From the NCBI RefSeq assembly GCF_037963145.1, contig NZ_CP150144.1, positions 3,162,001 through 3,226,000 of the forward strand: DNA of 64,000 bases. Reading direction: 5' to 3'. Positions 44,542 to 53,994 of this stretch are shown one piece after another. The stretch is from Oceanobacillus sp. FSL K6-2867. GTDB taxonomy: Bacteria > Bacillota > Bacilli > Bacillales > Amphibacillaceae. The notes beneath the pieces are model-generated. The model was not told the DNA's origin and ran no database searches. It saw only the letters and a list, made by a program, of their open reading frames with translations. Both the position numbers and the translations under genes were made by a program. Numbering within the stretch: the first letter of the stretch is position 1; each line of letters starts with the position of its first letter.

Positions 44542-46635
44542 ATGCAATATCGAATTGGAATAGATACTGGTGGAACATTTACAGATGTATCCTTGGTGGA
44601 GGAAAGTACAGGAAAATCCTTTATTACGAAGGTACCTTCTACTCCGAGTAATCCTTCATTAGCCGTTATTAATGGAGTAAAGCAAATCGTACAAGAAACT
44701 GGTATTGACTATCAGGATATATCCTTTTTTATTCATGGAACTACAGTAGGGACAAATGCCTTACTTGAACAAAAAGGAGAAAAAACAGCTTTATTAACAA
44801 CAAAGGGCTTCAAAGATATTCTTCAAATTGGGAGGCAGACGCGACCAAAGCTCTATGATTTCAAGGCACGCAGATCAGAACCTCTAGTACCTCGTAATTT
44901 ACGGTTAGAATTGGATGAGCGGATTGATACACAAGGTAATATTTTAAAAGGGATTGATAGAGGTGAGGTTATTGAATTATCAAAAACACTAAAAAAATAT
45001 AACATAAAATCACTTGCTGTATGTTTTATAAATTCATATGCAAACCCATCCCATGAAACGGAAGTTAAAAAAATACTTAATGAGCTGATACCGGAAACCT
45101 TTATTACTCTATCTTGTGAGGTTCTCCCAGAATTTAAGGAATATGAACGTACAAGTACAGTAGTAGGAAATGCGTATGTCTTGCCAAAAATGAAATATTA
45201 CCTTGAGCACTTGAACGATAATTTAAAGGAAATGCAAATATCTAGCAATCTTTATATCATGCAATCAAATGGTGGAGTTATTGGTGCTGAAACAGCGATT
45301 ACTATGCCAATCCGTACAATTTTATCTGGACCAGCGGGAGGGGTATTAGCTGGGACTATTGTGGCTAAGAATACATCCTATAAGAATATTATTACGATTG
45401 ATATGGGGGGAACTAGTTTAGATACTGCCCTCATTGAAAATGGAGAGGCTCAATTCACAACCATGAGTGAAATTGATGGAAGGCCAGTAAAAGTACCGAT
45501 GGTTGAAATGCATACAATTGGATCTGGTGGTGGTAGTATCGCTTGGATAGACGCTGGCGGCGCATTACGAGTTGGACCACATAGTGCAGGGGCAGATCCA
45601 GGACCTGTTTGCTATGGCAATGGTGGGGAAGAACCGACTGTTAGTGATGCTAATGTGATACTTGGCCGGTTAAATCCGAATTCCATTCTGGGCGGGAAAA
45701 TGAAGATGGATGTGGAATCGGCAAGGAAAGTCATAAAAGAAAAAATTGCTGATCCACTAGGATTAACGATAGAGGAGGCTGCAGAAGGAATATTAAAGGT
45801 TATTAATACTAATATGATGCGCGGAATTAGGGTCATTTCAATTGAAAAGGGACATGATACGCGTGATTTTTCATTAATGGCATTTGGTGGAGCGGGACCA
45901 CTTCATGCTGTAGATATTGCTAACGAACTTGGTTCCAAAGAGGTAATAATTCCACCAAATCCTGGTATTACTTGTGCGGAGGGAATGCTTAAGGCCGATG
46001 TAAGACATGATTATGTACAAACATATACCTCGACTCTTTCAGTCTTGGATTTTAATCAAACAAATAATATTTTAGCAGCGTTATCACAAGAGGCGATTGA
46101 CGAGCTTAGTAATGAAGGCTTTGAAAATCAGGATATTGAATTACAAGCTAGTCTTGATCTCCGTTATGTGCGTCAAGCGTATGAAATTAACATCCCACTA
46201 GTGGATGGCAGTACAGTAACAGAAGCATCTCTAAGTGAAGCAGTTAAGACATTTCATGAAATGCATGAAAAAATCTATGGATTTAATCGCCAATCTGAAG
46301 AACTGGAATTAGTTAATATCCGTTTAATTGGTATAGGGAAAATTAAAGAATTACAAAATACAAAACAAGAAATTGCTTTAAAAAATAATATTGAACCTGT
46401 GAGCGAACGTAACGTATATTTCGATGGTTCATTTATTCAAACTCCAATCTATCAACGGACTGATTTGCACAGCGAAGTGACAATTGCAGGACCAGCTATT
46501 ATTGAACAACTTGACTCCACAATTGTTATTTATCCAAAGCAAAAGGCGGTCACAGATAAAAGCGGAAATTTAATCATCAATCTTACGAATACGGATGCAA
46601 AGGAGGAAGCGGAATATGAGTACTCAGCAAATTGA
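44542..46635 (+). CDS. hyuA: Hydantoinase / N-methylhydantoinase subunit A (ATP-dependent family)
   Basis: A 697-aa HyuA protein of the usual length. The N-terminal phosphate-binding motif is GIDTGGTFTDVSLV at residues 5-18, then FIHGTTVGTNALLEQKG at about 68-84, the ASKHA-fold core with TILSGPAGGVLAGT (about 256-269) and IDMGGTSLDTALIENG (about 285-300), and MAFGGAGPLHA near 450. With the B subunit this family splits 5-oxoproline, N-methylhydantoin or related rings, or carboxylates ketones, using ATP. The neighbours (carbamoylase and sarcosine-oxidase type) favour N-methylhydantoin. AAAAGGGGTAAGGT precedes the ATG. The 3' end overlaps hyuB by 20 bases. Confidence 0.87.
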   Translation: MQYRIGIDTGGTFTDVSLVEESTGKSFITKVPSTPSNPSLAVINGVKQIVQETGIDYQDISFFIHGTTVGTNALLEQKGEKTALLTTKGFKDILQIGRQTRPKLYDFKARRSEPLVPRNLRLELDERIDTQGNILKGIDRGEVIELSKTLKKYNIKSLAVCFINSYANPSHETEVKKILNELIPETFITLSCEVLPEFKEYERTSTVVGNAYVLPKMKYYLEHLNDNLKEMQISSNLYIMQSNGGVIGAETAITMPIRTILSGPAGGVLAGTIVAKNTSYKNIITIDMGGTSLDTALIENGEAQFTTMSEIDGRPVKVPMVEMHTIGSGGGSIAWIDAGGALRVGPHSAGADPGPVCYGNGGEEPTVSDANVILGRLNPNSILGGKMKMDVESARKVIKEKIADPLGLTIEEAAEGILKVINTNMMRGIRVISIEKGHDTRDFSLMAFGGAGPLHAVDIANELGSKEVIIPPNPGITCAEGMLKADVRHDYVQTYTSTLSVLDFNQTNNILAALSQEAIDELSNEGFENQDIELQASLDLRYVRQAYEINIPLVDGSTVTEASLSEAVKTFHEMHEKIYGFNRQSEELELVNIRLIGIGKIKELQNTKQEIALKNNIEPVSERNVYFDGSFIQTPIYQRTDLHSEVTIAGPAIIEQLDSTIVIYPKQKAVTDKSGNLIINLTNTDAKEEAEYEYSAN

Positions 46636-48349
46636 TGGAATTACACTTGAGATAATGAAAAATGCTTTTCATACAATTGCGGAGGAAATGGGTGTAACAC
46701 TTATACGAACAGCTCTTTCTACAAACATTAAGGATCGAATGGATGGTTCAACAGCCATTTATACAAAAGATGGGGAATTAGTAGCACAGGCAGAGCATGT
46801 TCCCCTCCATCTTGGTTTAATGCCCTCTGTAGTAAAGGAAGTATTAAAGATATTTCCTCCGAATCAATTAAAACCTGGGGATGCCATTTTAATTAATGAT
46901 CCGTATATAAGCGGGTCCCATCTTCCTGACATCTTTATGATAAGTCCAATTTTTTACCACGGAGAGCTTGTAGCACTAGCAGCGAATGTTGCCCATCATG
47001 TCGATGTTGGTGGAATGGCTCCGGGGAGTATGTCGTCAAAGGCGACTGAAATCTATCAAGAGGGTTTACGACTTCCAGGGATACGGATTCGCAGGGAGGG
47101 TGTTCTTGATGATGATATGATCAGACTGCTTGAAACGAACGTCCGTACAGGGAAGGAAGTACTTGGTGATTTATATGCACAGCTTGCAGCAAATAAATTA
47201 GCTGAAACAAGGATAGTTGAGTTATTTGAAAAGTACTCCGTTGAATTTGTTTTCAATTGTATGGAAGAAATTATGAATTATTCTGACCGCAGGATGCGAG
47301 CAGCAATCCAAAATGTTCCAAACGGCAGCTATGAATTCAATGATTTTCTAGAAGGTGATGGAATTACAGACGATTTAATTGAAATAAAGGTCAAGGTTGT
47401 TATTAAAGATGATGAAGTGGAAGTCGACTTTACAGGTACATCAAAGCAAGGGAAGGGACCAATTAATTCGACACAAGGTGTCGTAAATGCATGTGCGTAT
47501 TATACGCTTAAATCTGTTTTAGACTCTGAGGTACCGCCGAATGCAGGTGCCTATCGAAGCATAAAAGTTATTGCGCCTAAAGGCACGATTGTTAACCCGA
47601 ATTTTCCAGCGTCTGTTTCCAACGCCAACCTGAATACCGCTCAACGAATTGCAGATACGATTTTCGGTGCAATTTCACAAATTCTGCCTGAAGAGTCGAT
47701 GGCAGCATGTTCAGGAACAATGAATGGATTTGCGATTGGTGGATTTGATGAAGAAAACAGCGAGTATTTTTCATATGTAGAAACATATGGTGGAGGTCAA
47801 GGTGGATTAATAGACTTGGATGGTATGGATGGAGTTCATACAAATATGACAAATACACTGAATACTCCTGTGGAAGTAATGGAACAAACGTTTCCGTTTC
47901 TTGTAAAAAAATATGGATTGGTTGATGGAAGTGGAGGACCGGGAAAGCATCGTGGTGGATTAGGTTTAATGCGTGAGATAGATGTGTTAGTCGATGATTC
48001 CACGCTTACCCTAATGTCTGATCGTCAAAAAATTTCACCATGGGGATTATTTGGTGGAGAAGGTGCCAAAACCTCATCATGTACACTTGTCACTCCAGAG
48101 GGGCAACGGAAAAATTTGTCCTCAAAAGTAACAATTACTGTTCCAAAAGGAAGTTCGATCATCCTTTCAACTGCTGGAGGTGGAGGCTACGGTTTGCCGA
48201 GTGAACGGGATACAAAAGCAGTCCTGCAGGATGTAGTTCATGGAAATATCAGTGTAGAACAAGCACGTGATCAATACGGTGTTGTGATTAATGAAGAGAC
48301 ATTAATGGTTGATGAGTTGGAAACGGAAAATTTACGTAAAAGAATGTAA
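46616..48349 (+). CDS. hyuB: Hydantoinase / N-methylhydantoinase subunit B
   Basis: About 577 aa, the normal HyuB length. ITLEIMKNAF at about 8-17, TALSTNIKDRMDGSTAIY (about 31-48), INDPYISGSHLPDIFM (about 97-112), VAHHVDVGGMAPGSM (about 128-142) and SGGPGKHRGGLG in the C-terminal part are all family signatures; the His and Asp residues of the metal site lie in the second and third. It is the catalytic metal-bearing partner of HyuA. The ATG at 46616 has AAAGGAGGAAGCGGAAT upstream inside the end of hyuA, so the two are coupled. It is probably the last gene of the RpiR-M20-oxidase-HyuAB operon. Confidence 0.87.
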   Translation: MSTQQIDGITLEIMKNAFHTIAEEMGVTLIRTALSTNIKDRMDGSTAIYTKDGELVAQAEHVPLHLGLMPSVVKEVLKIFPPNQLKPGDAILINDPYISGSHLPDIFMISPIFYHGELVALAANVAHHVDVGGMAPGSMSSKATEIYQEGLRLPGIRIRREGVLDDDMIRLLETNVRTGKEVLGDLYAQLAANKLAETRIVELFEKYSVEFVFNCMEEIMNYSDRRMRAAIQNVPNGSYEFNDFLEGDGITDDLIEIKVKVVIKDDEVEVDFTGTSKQGKGPINSTQGVVNACAYYTLKSVLDSEVPPNAGAYRSIKVIAPKGTIVNPNFPASVSNANLNTAQRIADTIFGAISQILPEESMAACSGTMNGFAIGGFDEENSEYFSYVETYGGGQGGLIDLDGMDGVHTNMTNTLNTPVEVMEQTFPFLVKKYGLVDGSGGPGKHRGGLGLMREIDVLVDDSTLTLMSDRQKISPWGLFGGEGAKTSSCTLVTPEGQRKNLSSKVTITVPKGSSIILSTAGGGGYGLPSERDTKAVLQDVVHGNISVEQARDQYGVVINEETLMVDELETENLRKRM

Positions 48350-48458
48350 ATGCATCAAACATATATGGAAGGAATTTTAAGTTTTAAATGAAGAAAGGGG
48401 ATAATTATATAAAACTAATAAGATATTTAACGGAATGAAACAAATTTAGGAGGATTCT

Positions 48459-49244
48459 ATGAGGTTAGAAGGAGAAGTCGCAATCGTAACAGGTGGCAGT
48501 CAAGGTATCGGGAGAGGAATTACGGAATTATTCGGACGTGAAGGAGCAAAAGTTGTTTTTGCAGATATAAATGAAGAAGTTGGACAACAAACAGTAAGAG
48601 ATTTTGATCAGCAAGGGATTCAAGCGTTTTTTAAGAAAACAGACGTTAGTAACGAAGAGAGTGTTATCAATCTGGTAGATTATGTAGTTGAGGAATTTGG
48701 TAAACTGGACATTTTGGTTAATAATGCTGGAATCACCTACCGTAAAGCAGTACATGAAACTACCTTAGATGAATGGAAGAAGTTAATAGATATTAACTTA
48801 ACCGGTGCTTTTCTATGTAGTAAATATGCAATTCCAGAAATGCAAAAACGAAATTATGGATCCATTATAAATATGGCATCAACACATGCAAATACAACTA
48901 TAACTAGGCTTGCAGCATATGCAACTGCCAAAGGCGGCCTGACTGCGTTAACACGTCAAATGGCACTGGATTACGGCAAAAATCAAATTAGAGTGAATGC
49001 AGTGGCACCAGGGTCTGTAGAATCTCCAATGTTACAAAAAACTTATGAGGACTTAGGGGATCCTGAAGAAGCGTTTAAACACACTTTAGAATTTAATCCT
49101 ATGGGACGTCTGGGAAAAGTTGAGGATATTGCGAAAGTATGTTTATTCCTGGCCTCAAAAGACTCTGAATATGTAAGTGGTCAAACGATTTTTGTGGATG
49201 GTGGACAAATCAATAAATTTGCAAGACCAATAGCTTTTGATTGA
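48459..49244 (+). CDS. Short-chain dehydrogenase/reductase (SDR)
   Basis: A 261-aa classical SDR. The NAD(P) motif is TGGSQGIG at about 11-18, an acidic residue in FADINEE suggests NAD(H) preference, NNAG at about 88-91, the catalytic Ser in NMASTHAN (about 141) and Tyr-Lys in AAYATAKGG (about 155-159), then PGSVESPM. It reduces or oxidises a secondary alcohol/ketone. The substrate is unknown. It lies 109 bases after hyuB and before the SSS symporter set, so it may be part of the same catabolic programme; a TTAGGAGGA ribosome site precedes the ATG. Confidence 0.85.
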   Translation: MRLEGEVAIVTGGSQGIGRGITELFGREGAKVVFADINEEVGQQTVRDFDQQGIQAFFKKTDVSNEESVINLVDYVVEEFGKLDILVNNAGITYRKAVHETTLDEWKKLIDINLTGAFLCSKYAIPEMQKRNYGSIINMASTHANTTITRLAAYATAKGGLTALTRQMALDYGKNQIRVNAVAPGSVESPMLQKTYEDLGDPEEAFKHTLEFNPMGRLGKVEDIAKVCLFLASKDSEYVSGQTIFVDGGQINKFARPIAFD

Positions 49245-49371
49245 AAGATTATGAAGTTGTTTTAAATGCCAATCAGCACTCCATCGAGTAAAAATGAGTA
49301 AATATAAAGTTCATATATTGGATTATTTTTGATATGAAGGACGCTAGATTAAATAAAGGGAGGTCATACAA

Positions 49372-49515
49372 GTGGAAAAACAAATAAATGAAAAACAATA
49401 TGATGGATCCGAAATGGATGAGGTGAAATCACCTCCGTTTAAGATGATTGGTGCGTTTTTATTATTAACTGTAATAGGTGTTCTATATGCATATAGTTGG
49501 AGTCTGCTACTTTAA
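49372..49515 (+). CDS. 47-aa single-pass membrane peptide, likely SSS transporter partner
   Basis: A short gene starting at GTG 49372 with AAAGGGAGG 7 bases upstream. The product is 47 aa: an acidic N-terminal half (EKQINEKQYDGSEMDEVKSP) and one membrane helix (MIGAFLLLTVIGVLYAYSWS) near the C-terminus. It ends 24 bases before the SSS symporter gene. Several SSS members are preceded by small hydrophobic companion proteins, so a stabilising or regulatory role for the transporter is reasonable but unproven. It belongs to no family I recognise. Confidence 0.65.
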   Translation: MEKQINEKQYDGSEMDEVKSPPFKMIGAFLLLTVIGVLYAYSWSLLL

Positions 49516-49539
49516 AATTAATAAGAGTGGGGTGTTTAT

Positions 49540-50988
49540 ATGGCAATCACTTTATTCGTCATCTACTTTGGAATAATGATTATTATCGGTCCACTTGCAG
49601 CAAAAATGATGAAAAAGAAGGATGCAGGGGATTTTATTTTAGCAGGTAGGTCCGTACCTCTTTTCCTTGTAGTTGGAGGTATTATCGCAACATTAATTAA
49701 TGCTACTACATTGCTTGGATATGGTGGTTCAGGTTATTCACTAGGATTAACTGCTTACTTTTCAAGTATGGGATATATGGTAGCTCTAGCATGGATGGGA
49801 TACTGGTTTATTCCACGGCTGCGAAGAGCAAACTTAACAACGATCCCAGAGTTATTTAATCGTTTATTTGGAGTACCACATAAACTAGCAGCAGTTATTC
49901 TAGTAATGTGCCGTGACATTGGGGTAACTGCAGGTTCAGCTCTAGGAATGGCAATCGTTTTTGCATCTGTATTTGATATATCACTCGACATGGGGCTTAT
50001 AATTACACTTGGAGTCACCATAATTTTCATGGTAATTGGTGGAATGTGGGCTGTAATGATAACCGATACTATACAAACTGTTATCATTTTAGTTGGAACA
50101 ACAATTATGATTCCATTGGGGATAGCTTACATTGGTGGTTGGTCGGAATTTATCAATAACATACCAGCGACTCACATCGATATTTTTAGTGCAGGTGGAT
50201 CCCAGACTTTTGCTTGGTTTATTGCGGGGACACTTACCTTTATAGGATATCAAACGTTAATTCAAAGAGGATTATCTGCTGATAGTGATGAAACGGCAAA
50301 GAAATCATTTGTTTATGGTGGTTTTATTGCGCTTGCTTGGTACATGGTTCCATTTGTAATAGGTATTATAGCTTTAGTTATTTTCCCGGAAATAAATGCA
50401 TCAGATGCATTTATTAGCCTAACCCAGCTTTTTGGATCAGTTGGAAGTATTATATTTGCAATAATAATTGTTGCATCAAGTATTTCTACACTAAGCTCAA
50501 CAGTTTTAACTACTGCTTCAAATATCTCAATAGATATTTATAAACAATGGATAAAACCACAAGCTTCTGAAAGACAGGTTGTTTTGGTCACACGAATTTC
50601 AGTTGTAGCAGTAGCAATAATTGGTACATTAATAGGGCGATCATTACCTTATATTCTTGAATTACTCCTTACTGGTGGAAGAATTATGGCTGCATCTCTG
50701 GCGCCAGTATTCATTGCTCTTGTGTTCTGGAAAGCAGCGCGTAAGGCATATTATACAACACTTGCAGCAATGTTTTTAGGTGCATCTGGAACGATTTTTG
50801 GGGTTGTTTTAGGTAACCGAGCGGCAAGTAATTCAGAAGGAGATGTAGTATTTGTGTGGGGGCTGGACCCTGTTTTAATTGGTCTGCCAATAACCCTATC
50901 TGTCCTTATATTAGGAACGTTGCTTGAAAACAAAATTAAACGAAATAAATTAGCGAAGGACATTAGTTCAGATTCCAATATTTCATAA
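49540..50988 (+). CDS. Sodium:solute symporter (SSS family)
   Basis: A 482-aa SSS symporter with about 13 helices. It has FILAGRSVPLFLVVGGIIAT near residues 31-50, LLGYGGSGYSLG (about 57-68), VIGGMWAVMITDTIQ (about 166-180) and IIIVASSISTLSSTVLTTAS in the Na2-site region (about 308-327). GTGGGGTGT precedes the ATG. With the 47-aa peptide it forms a pair downstream of the hydantoinase and SDR genes, so it may import a hydantoin, creatinine-like compound or sarcosine. That substrate link is by neighbourhood only. It differs clearly from the SSS protein at 26844. Confidence 0.87.
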   Translation: MAITLFVIYFGIMIIIGPLAAKMMKKKDAGDFILAGRSVPLFLVVGGIIATLINATTLLGYGGSGYSLGLTAYFSSMGYMVALAWMGYWFIPRLRRANLTTIPELFNRLFGVPHKLAAVILVMCRDIGVTAGSALGMAIVFASVFDISLDMGLIITLGVTIIFMVIGGMWAVMITDTIQTVIILVGTTIMIPLGIAYIGGWSEFINNIPATHIDIFSAGGSQTFAWFIAGTLTFIGYQTLIQRGLSADSDETAKKSFVYGGFIALAWYMVPFVIGIIALVIFPEINASDAFISLTQLFGSVGSIIFAIIIVASSISTLSSTVLTTASNISIDIYKQWIKPQASERQVVLVTRISVVAVAIIGTLIGRSLPYILELLLTGGRIMAASLAPVFIALVFWKAARKAYYTTLAAMFLGASGTIFGVVLGNRAASNSEGDVVFVWGLDPVLIGLPITLSVLILGTLLENKIKRNKLAKDISSDSNIS

Positions 50989-51038
50989 AGGAAAATCATA
51001 AAATTCCGTTACCTTTTATTAGAAAAGGGAGTGTACGG

Positions 51039-51158
51039 TTGAATGCAGATGAAGCGGAAATTGGTGTTGGGGGAATGGGAAGTGCAGCAGCATGCTTCTC
51101 GAGTGCGAAAGTATTAGGATTTGAACGATATTCCCCATTTCCTCAGGAAATGCTATGA
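51039..51158 (+). pseudogene. Shrunken copy of the SolA-type oxidase gene start
   Basis: The DNA repeats the start of the gene at 4043 with a few changes: AATTGGTGTTGGG, ATGGGAAGTGCAGCAGC and GTGCGAAAGTATTAGGATTT then GAACGATAT. It then skips about 75 bases to match CCATTTCTTCAGGAA. All gaps keep the frame, so a 39-codon frame with a TTG start and an AAAAGGGAG ribosome site survives, reading GVGGMGSAAACFSS at its centre. The FAD motif is broken and the rest of the enzyme is absent. It is best read as a relic of a second symporter-oxidase locus, since an ESS symporter follows at 51388. Confidence 0.8.
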
Positions 51159-51387
51159 CTGTCTCTTATCCAATAGATAATTGTTGATTACTCTTGTAAA
51201 AAAAGAAGAATTTACCTATGGTTATGTTTCATTCTGCTCATTCATCTTTCGGCTGTTAACTGAGATTTTGCAAATATTCACTGGACAATTTTCATATTAG
51301 TAGAATGAAATGGAAAAAACAGCGACTATTTAAGAAAAACGAATTTTGCTAAGGAAAGGAAGTAATAAAAAATAAGGGGTTGATTAG

Positions 51388-52749
51388 ATGACTTTGTGGG
51401 ATGTATTAACAGACGTTGGATTTATTTCTTTATTGCTGCTAATTGGTGCATTTTTAAGGGCAAAGATAAAATTTATACAAATGCTGTTTTTGCCTGCAAG
51501 TTTAATAGCGGGTGTTTTAGGTTTAATATTAGGTCCAAGTGGTTTATCGATTATACCTTTTTCAGATAATTTGCCAGTTTACTCAGCTGTTTTAATAGCA
51601 ATAATATGGGCATCCTTGCCTTTTACTTCAAAACTGGAATCCTTTACAAGAATAATAAAAAATGCGAAAAACATGTGGGCTTTTTCTCAAGTACTTACCA
51701 TATTGCAGTGGGCAGCAGGAATGCTGTTTGCCTTGTTAATTTTAAATTCCTTTTGGAATGGATTACCAAATGGTTTTGGTTTAATGTTTGCGGCAGGTTT
51801 TTTTGGAGGTCATGGAACAGCTGCAGCTCTTGCTGATGGTTTTGGAACGAATTGGCCAGAAGCACATTCTCTTGGAATGACTTCAGCAACAATAGGTATC
51901 ATAACAGCCATTGTTGGAGGTATAATAATAACGAAATTTGAAACACAGCGGGGTAAAACATCGTTTATAACTAGCTTTAAAGAACTTCCAAATGAATTAA
52001 GAACAGGCTTAATAGAAAAAAATGACAGAAAGCCATTTGGATATAATACAGTTTCCGCAATGTCAATTGATCCATTAATTTATCATAGTGGATTACTTAT
52101 CCTTATAGCTATGATAGGTTACTATTTAAGTGAATTAGCTAATGCAATATTTCCACAGATAACCGTTCCAGTATTTTCTTTAGCCTTTATTCTAGGCTAT
52201 ATTATCGTACTTATTTTAAAAGCTTTAAAGGCAGATTCTTATTTTGATAAACAGATTTTTGAACGTACAAGTGGTGCTTCAACTGATCTGTTAGTTGCCT
52301 TTGGAGTCGCATCTATAAACATCTCTGTAGTATCAAGTTATGCAGTTCCGTTATCTCTTTTATTACTATTTGGTATTGCGTTCTGTTTATTTCTGTATTT
52401 CTATTTGGCACCTAAGTTCTTCCATCAATACACTGTTGAAAAATCACTCTTCTGTTGGGGATGGGGTACAGGAACTGTTGCAATGGGAATGGCATTGTTG
52501 CGAATAGTCGATCCTGAACTCAAAAGCAAAGCTTTAGATGAATATGGATTGGCCTATATCCCAATAGGATTTATGGATATTATTACGATTGCATTACTGC
52601 CTACATTAATAATATCTGGTCATCATTGGTTTTTCACATTCACCGCTCTTGCTATAGGTATATTGATATTAGTCGTAACTAAATTATTAGGCTGGTGGGG
52701 AAAAGCACCAACAAACATACAGCCAACAGAACGAAAAATAGGTAGCTAA
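51388..52749 (+). CDS. ESS-type symporter, paralogue of the one at 2360
   Basis: A 453-aa membrane protein, exactly the length of its paralogue at 2360 and similar throughout: LLRAKIK-type LRAKIKFIQMLFLPASL at about 23-39, GGHGTAAALADGFGTNWPEA near 141, SIDPLIYHSGL near 227, GASTDLLVAFGVASIN near 295 and CWGWGTGTVAMGMALLRIV near 363. It should share a Na+-coupled mechanism and perhaps substrate. AAGGGGTTGATTAG precedes the ATG. It lies after an SSS symporter and the SolA remnant, whereas the 2360 copy lies before an intact SolA-type gene. It is distinct from the shorter GltS at 19838. Confidence 0.82.
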   Translation: MTLWDVLTDVGFISLLLLIGAFLRAKIKFIQMLFLPASLIAGVLGLILGPSGLSIIPFSDNLPVYSAVLIAIIWASLPFTSKLESFTRIIKNAKNMWAFSQVLTILQWAAGMLFALLILNSFWNGLPNGFGLMFAAGFFGGHGTAAALADGFGTNWPEAHSLGMTSATIGIITAIVGGIIITKFETQRGKTSFITSFKELPNELRTGLIEKNDRKPFGYNTVSAMSIDPLIYHSGLLILIAMIGYYLSELANAIFPQITVPVFSLAFILGYIIVLILKALKADSYFDKQIFERTSGASTDLLVAFGVASINISVVSSYAVPLSLLLLFGIAFCLFLYFYLAPKFFHQYTVEKSLFCWGWGTGTVAMGMALLRIVDPELKSKALDEYGLAYIPIGFMDIITIALLPTLIISGHHWFFTFTALAIGILILVVTKLLGWWGKAPTNIQPTERKIGS

Positions 52750-53022
52750 AAGGAAGGAACAATTAAACTAAGAAGAACGGATGCCGTAGATGCATTATAT
52801 ACGGGCTAAATGACAAAAAAGGATGAATATATCTAACCACAGGGAAAGGTGATTACTTACTGGGAGCCAGAATTGCCACTAACAATTTTGAACAAACTTT
52901 CAGATCATCCTTTCCCTATATTCGTTGTTTATCAAGCACCTAATTGTATTTTATAAAGCAATACCGGTAATTAGGAGTTATTGAGTGTAAATAGACTAAC
53001 TTCAGCAGAGGAGAAATAATGA
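52750..53022 (+). other. Gap with a possible decayed reading frame
   Basis: Between 52840 and 52955 a frame reads QGKVITYWEPELPLTILN, then KLSDHPFPIFVVYQAPNCIL-stop. It has a natural amino-acid mix but no start or ribosome site, and stops lie just upstream. It may be the end of a lost gene; I do not recognise it. Nothing else is seen here. Confidence 0.3.
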
Positions 53023-53994
53023 ATGTATGAGAAAATATTAAAGGCAGCCGAACGACTAGAGGGTATTGTGCATAAAACACCGGTTATGACTTCAACGCTT
53101 CTAAATGAAATAACTGGCAACCAGATTTATTTAAAATGTGAAAACTTTCAGCGTGTGGGAGCGTTTAAATTTCGTGGTGCTTATAATGCGATCAGTTCAC
53201 TCTCACCGGAAATAAGAAAAAAGGGTATAGTAGTATTTTCTTCAGGCAACCATGCTATGGCTACAGCCTTGACCTGTAAAATTCTTAATGTACCAGCTAC
53301 TGTTATTATGCCTGAGGATGCCCCAATGGTAAAGGTTGCAGCAACGAAAGGCTATGGAGCTACTGTGATATCCTATAACCGTAACAGTGAATCTCGGGAA
53401 AAAATAGCGGAGGAACTTGTTGAACAATACGGCTATACGCTTATTCCACCTTTTGATGCTGAAGAAATACTTGCTGGCCAGGGGACAGTTGCCAAGGAAC
53501 TGATTGAAGAAGCAGGGGAACTTGATTACCTTTTTGTTCCATGTGGGGGTGGAGGACTATTGAGTGGCTGTGCAGTTAGCACAAAGCATTTGCTTCCTAA
53601 GTGCAAGGTGATAGGAGTAGAACCGTGCCTATCAGACGATGCCACTATATCATTTAAAACTGGTGTATTACATAGGGCTGAGTCTGCAAATTCAATCGCG
53701 GACGGTCTGAATACCCCTTCATTAGGAAAAATCACTTTTCCGCTGATTCGTGAATATGCTGATGATTTTGTAACTGTTTCTGAAAATGAGATTCTGACTA
53801 CTATGTACTATTTATGGACAAGACTAAAAATTGTAGCTGAACCTTCAGGAGTGGTTGGTCTAGCAGCAGCGTTTCATCAAAAACTATCACTGGAAAATAA
53901 GAAAATTGGCGTAGTAATAAGTGGTGGCAATGTTGATGTCAAAGAAGTTGGGAATCTGTTTGATAGTATTCCCGATCTGCATTCGAAAACATAA
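53023..53994 (+). CDS. PLP-dependent threonine/serine dehydratase family protein
   Basis: A 323-aa fold type II PLP enzyme without a C-terminal ACT regulatory domain, so it is the catabolic or racemase-like short form. The PLP lysine is Lys49 in GAFKFRGAYNA, with SSGNHAMATA (about 76-85) and the phosphate-binding loop CGGGGLLSG (about 171-179). Members deaminate L-threonine, L-serine or 3-hydroxyaspartate, or racemise serine. GAGGAGAAATAATGA precedes the ATG at 53023; a nearby ATG at 53019 is out of frame and stops at once. It stands alone. If glycine is made by the sarcosine route, serine dehydration would be a possible later step, but this is speculation. Confidence 0.82.
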   Translation: MYEKILKAAERLEGIVHKTPVMTSTLLNEITGNQIYLKCENFQRVGAFKFRGAYNAISSLSPEIRKKGIVVFSSGNHAMATALTCKILNVPATVIMPEDAPMVKVAATKGYGATVISYNRNSESREKIAEELVEQYGYTLIPPFDAEEILAGQGTVAKELIEEAGELDYLFVPCGGGGLLSGCAVSTKHLLPKCKVIGVEPCLSDDATISFKTGVLHRAESANSIADGLNTPSLGKITFPLIREYADDFVTVSENEILTTMYYLWTRLKIVAEPSGVVGLAAAFHQKLSLENKKIGVVISGGNVDVKEVGNLFDSIPDLHSKT

